Assembly (NCBI GenBank): GCA_013811805.1
Contig: JACCUM010000115.1
Span: 1-6,994, forward strand
Origin: Geodermatophilaceae bacterium
Lineage (GTDB): Bacteria > Actinomycetota > Actinomycetes > Mycobacteriales > Geodermatophilaceae
DNA: 6,994 nucleotides
Direction of reading: 5' to 3'
Position numbers and translations under genes: made by a program. Of the stretch, positions 6,047-6,994 are shown one piece after another. A model generated the notes under the pieces. The model was not told the origin of the DNA and searched no databases. It saw only the letters and a program-made list of their open reading frames with translations. Numbering within the stretch: position 1 is the first letter of the stretch; each line of letters starts with the position of its first letter.

Positions 6047-6994
6047 GCAGGGGTGCCAGTACGGGGCTGGCGAGGGTCACCATCGCGGCGCCGCGGCGCC
6101 GGGTGGACGTGGCCCTTCCCGAGCACGTGCCCACGGCCGAACTCCTCCCCGGCCTACTGAGGGCCGCAGGTGACGAGCTCGCCGATCAAGGACAGGAGCA
6201 CGGCGGCTGGGTGCTGCGCAAGTCCGACGGCACCCTGATCGATGCGGCCCGCCCCATCGGGACCCAGGAACTGCGCGACGGGGATGTCCTGCATCTGATG
6301 CCACGTCGCGCCGAATGGCCGGAGATGGACTACGACGATGTCGTCGACGCGATTGCCACCGACGCCCGACGGCAGAGCCGGTCCTGGGGATCGGCCAACA
6401 CCCGCCGGGCCGCGGTGGCTGTCGCCTCGAGCGCACTGCTGCTCGGTCTGGGAATCCTGCTCACATCGGGTCCCAACTGGGAGTTGCCCGGCGCCATCGC
6501 GTTGGGACTTTCGTTGCTCCTGCTGGCCGCAGCCGTGACGATGTCACGCGCCTTGGGCGATGCCGGTGCTGGAGCGGTGATCGGCTCCGTGGCCATGGGC
6601 TATGCCTTTTCCGGCGGAGTCGCCCTCAGTCAGGGTGACCAGCCGTTGTTCGATGCCGAGGCGGCCCAGTATCTGGCCGGCTGCCTCGCGCTGTTCGTGG
6701 TCGGTCTGCTCGGGTATCTGGGCGTGGCCGATCGCACGCAGTACTTCGTGGCCGGAATCGTCGTCGGTCTTCTCGGGTTTCTCGGCTCGCTGATTGGACT
6801 GATCTGGGAGACCAACGTCGTCGACGTCGGCGCGGTCCTGATGACGGTGGTCGTGGTGTTCACCCCTAGCATCCCGTTGCTCTCGATCCGGCTCGGCAAG
6901 CTCCCGATGCCAAGCCTGCCGACCACCGTCGAAGACCTGCTCGCCGATCCTCCGGTCGTCCCGTTGCCGCGGGTGCATGCGACCGTACGACGCT
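6043..6994 (+). CDS. eccD: Type VII secretion integral membrane protein EccD (3' end outside window)
   Basis: The frame runs from TTG at 6043 to the window edge (317 codons). Upstream it meets a stop at 5977-5979, with no ATG or GTG between, so TTG is the best start; later starts would cut the first domain. Residues about 8-88 form a soluble domain (Thr-Gly-Leu-Ala-Arg-Val-Thr-Ile, then Arg-Arg-Arg-Val-Asp-Val, and Gly-Asp-Val-Leu-His-Leu near its end). It matches the ubiquitin-like cytosolic domain of EccD, which contacts EccC. A linker leads to six visible membrane helices at about 122-142, 148-168, 173-195, 209-228, 232-254 and 262-283. A Pro-rich loop with Leu-Pro-x-Pro-Ser-Leu-Pro at about 287-293 follows, typical between EccD helices 6 and 7. 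Full EccD proteins have about 11 helices and 450-510 residues, so roughly a third is missing. EccD forms most of the inner-membrane part of the ESX pore. Confidence 0.93.
   Translation, partial: MSRGASTGLARVTIAAPRRRVDVALPEHVPTAELLPGLLRAAGDELADQGQEHGGWVLRKSDGTLIDAARPIGTQELRDGDVLHLMPRRAEWPEMDYDDVVDAIATDARRQSRSWGSANTRRAAVAVASSALLLGLGILLTSGPNWELPGAIALGLSLLLLAAAVTMSRALGDAGAGAVIGSVAMGYAFSGGVALSQGDQPLFDAEAAQYLAGCLALFVVGLLGYLGVADRTQYFVAGIVVGLLGFLGSLIGLIWETNVVDVGAVLMTVVVVFTPSIPLLSIRLGKLPMPSLPTTVEDLLADPPVVPLPRVHATVRR

Noticed and set aside
1..6994. tRNA, rRNA, CRISPR array, insertion sequence or attachment site
   Set aside because: No cloverleaf-like segment, spaced identical repeats, transposase motif or terminal inverted repeats were seen on either strand.

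Overview
The window is a piece of a type VII secretion (ESX/T7SS) locus from a high-GC Gram-positive bacterium, almost certainly Actinomycetota. The evidence is the G/C-rich third codon positions, a mix of ATG, GTG and TTG starts, and an EccC with three FtsK/SpoIIIE-type ATPase modules beside an EccD with a ubiquitin-like N-terminus. These two components belong together in actinobacterial ESX systems. The genus cannot be fixed from the sequence alone.

Layout. Three genes run leftward and one runs rightward. Reading leftward from about 5884: (1) eccC, the motor ATPase (5884 to 1919, GTG start behind a perfect AGGAGG); (2) a 218-bp non-coding gap with several short repeats and weak promoter-like sequences; (3) a 240-residue EspC-like protein (1700 to 978); (4) after 58 bp, a WXG100/PPE-like protein (919 to beyond position 1) whose helical N-terminus runs into a long Pro/Ala/Gly-rich tail cut by the window edge. 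Reading rightward from 6043: eccD, the polytopic membrane protein, with a TTG start and cut by the right edge. eccC and eccD are head to head and share a 158-bp divergent control region.

How the genes work together. By analogy with characterised ESX systems, EccD forms much of the inner-membrane pore, and EccC docks on it to recognise substrates and power export. The two helical proteins downstream of eccC look like its substrates, possibly as a heterodimer. The EspC-like protein has the tyrosine-x-x-x-aspartate pattern expected of T7SS export signals, directly after its helical region and again at its extreme C-terminus. The PPE-like protein carries a WXG-like turn (Trp-Arg-Ser). No canonical ~100-residue EsxA/EsxB pair lies in the window.

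The core machinery is ordinary. The points worth a second look are the uncommon substrate pair and its long extensions, an 11-bp tandem repeat straddling the eccC stop codon, inverted repeats in both control regions, and an eight-codon reading frame overlapping the eccD start.
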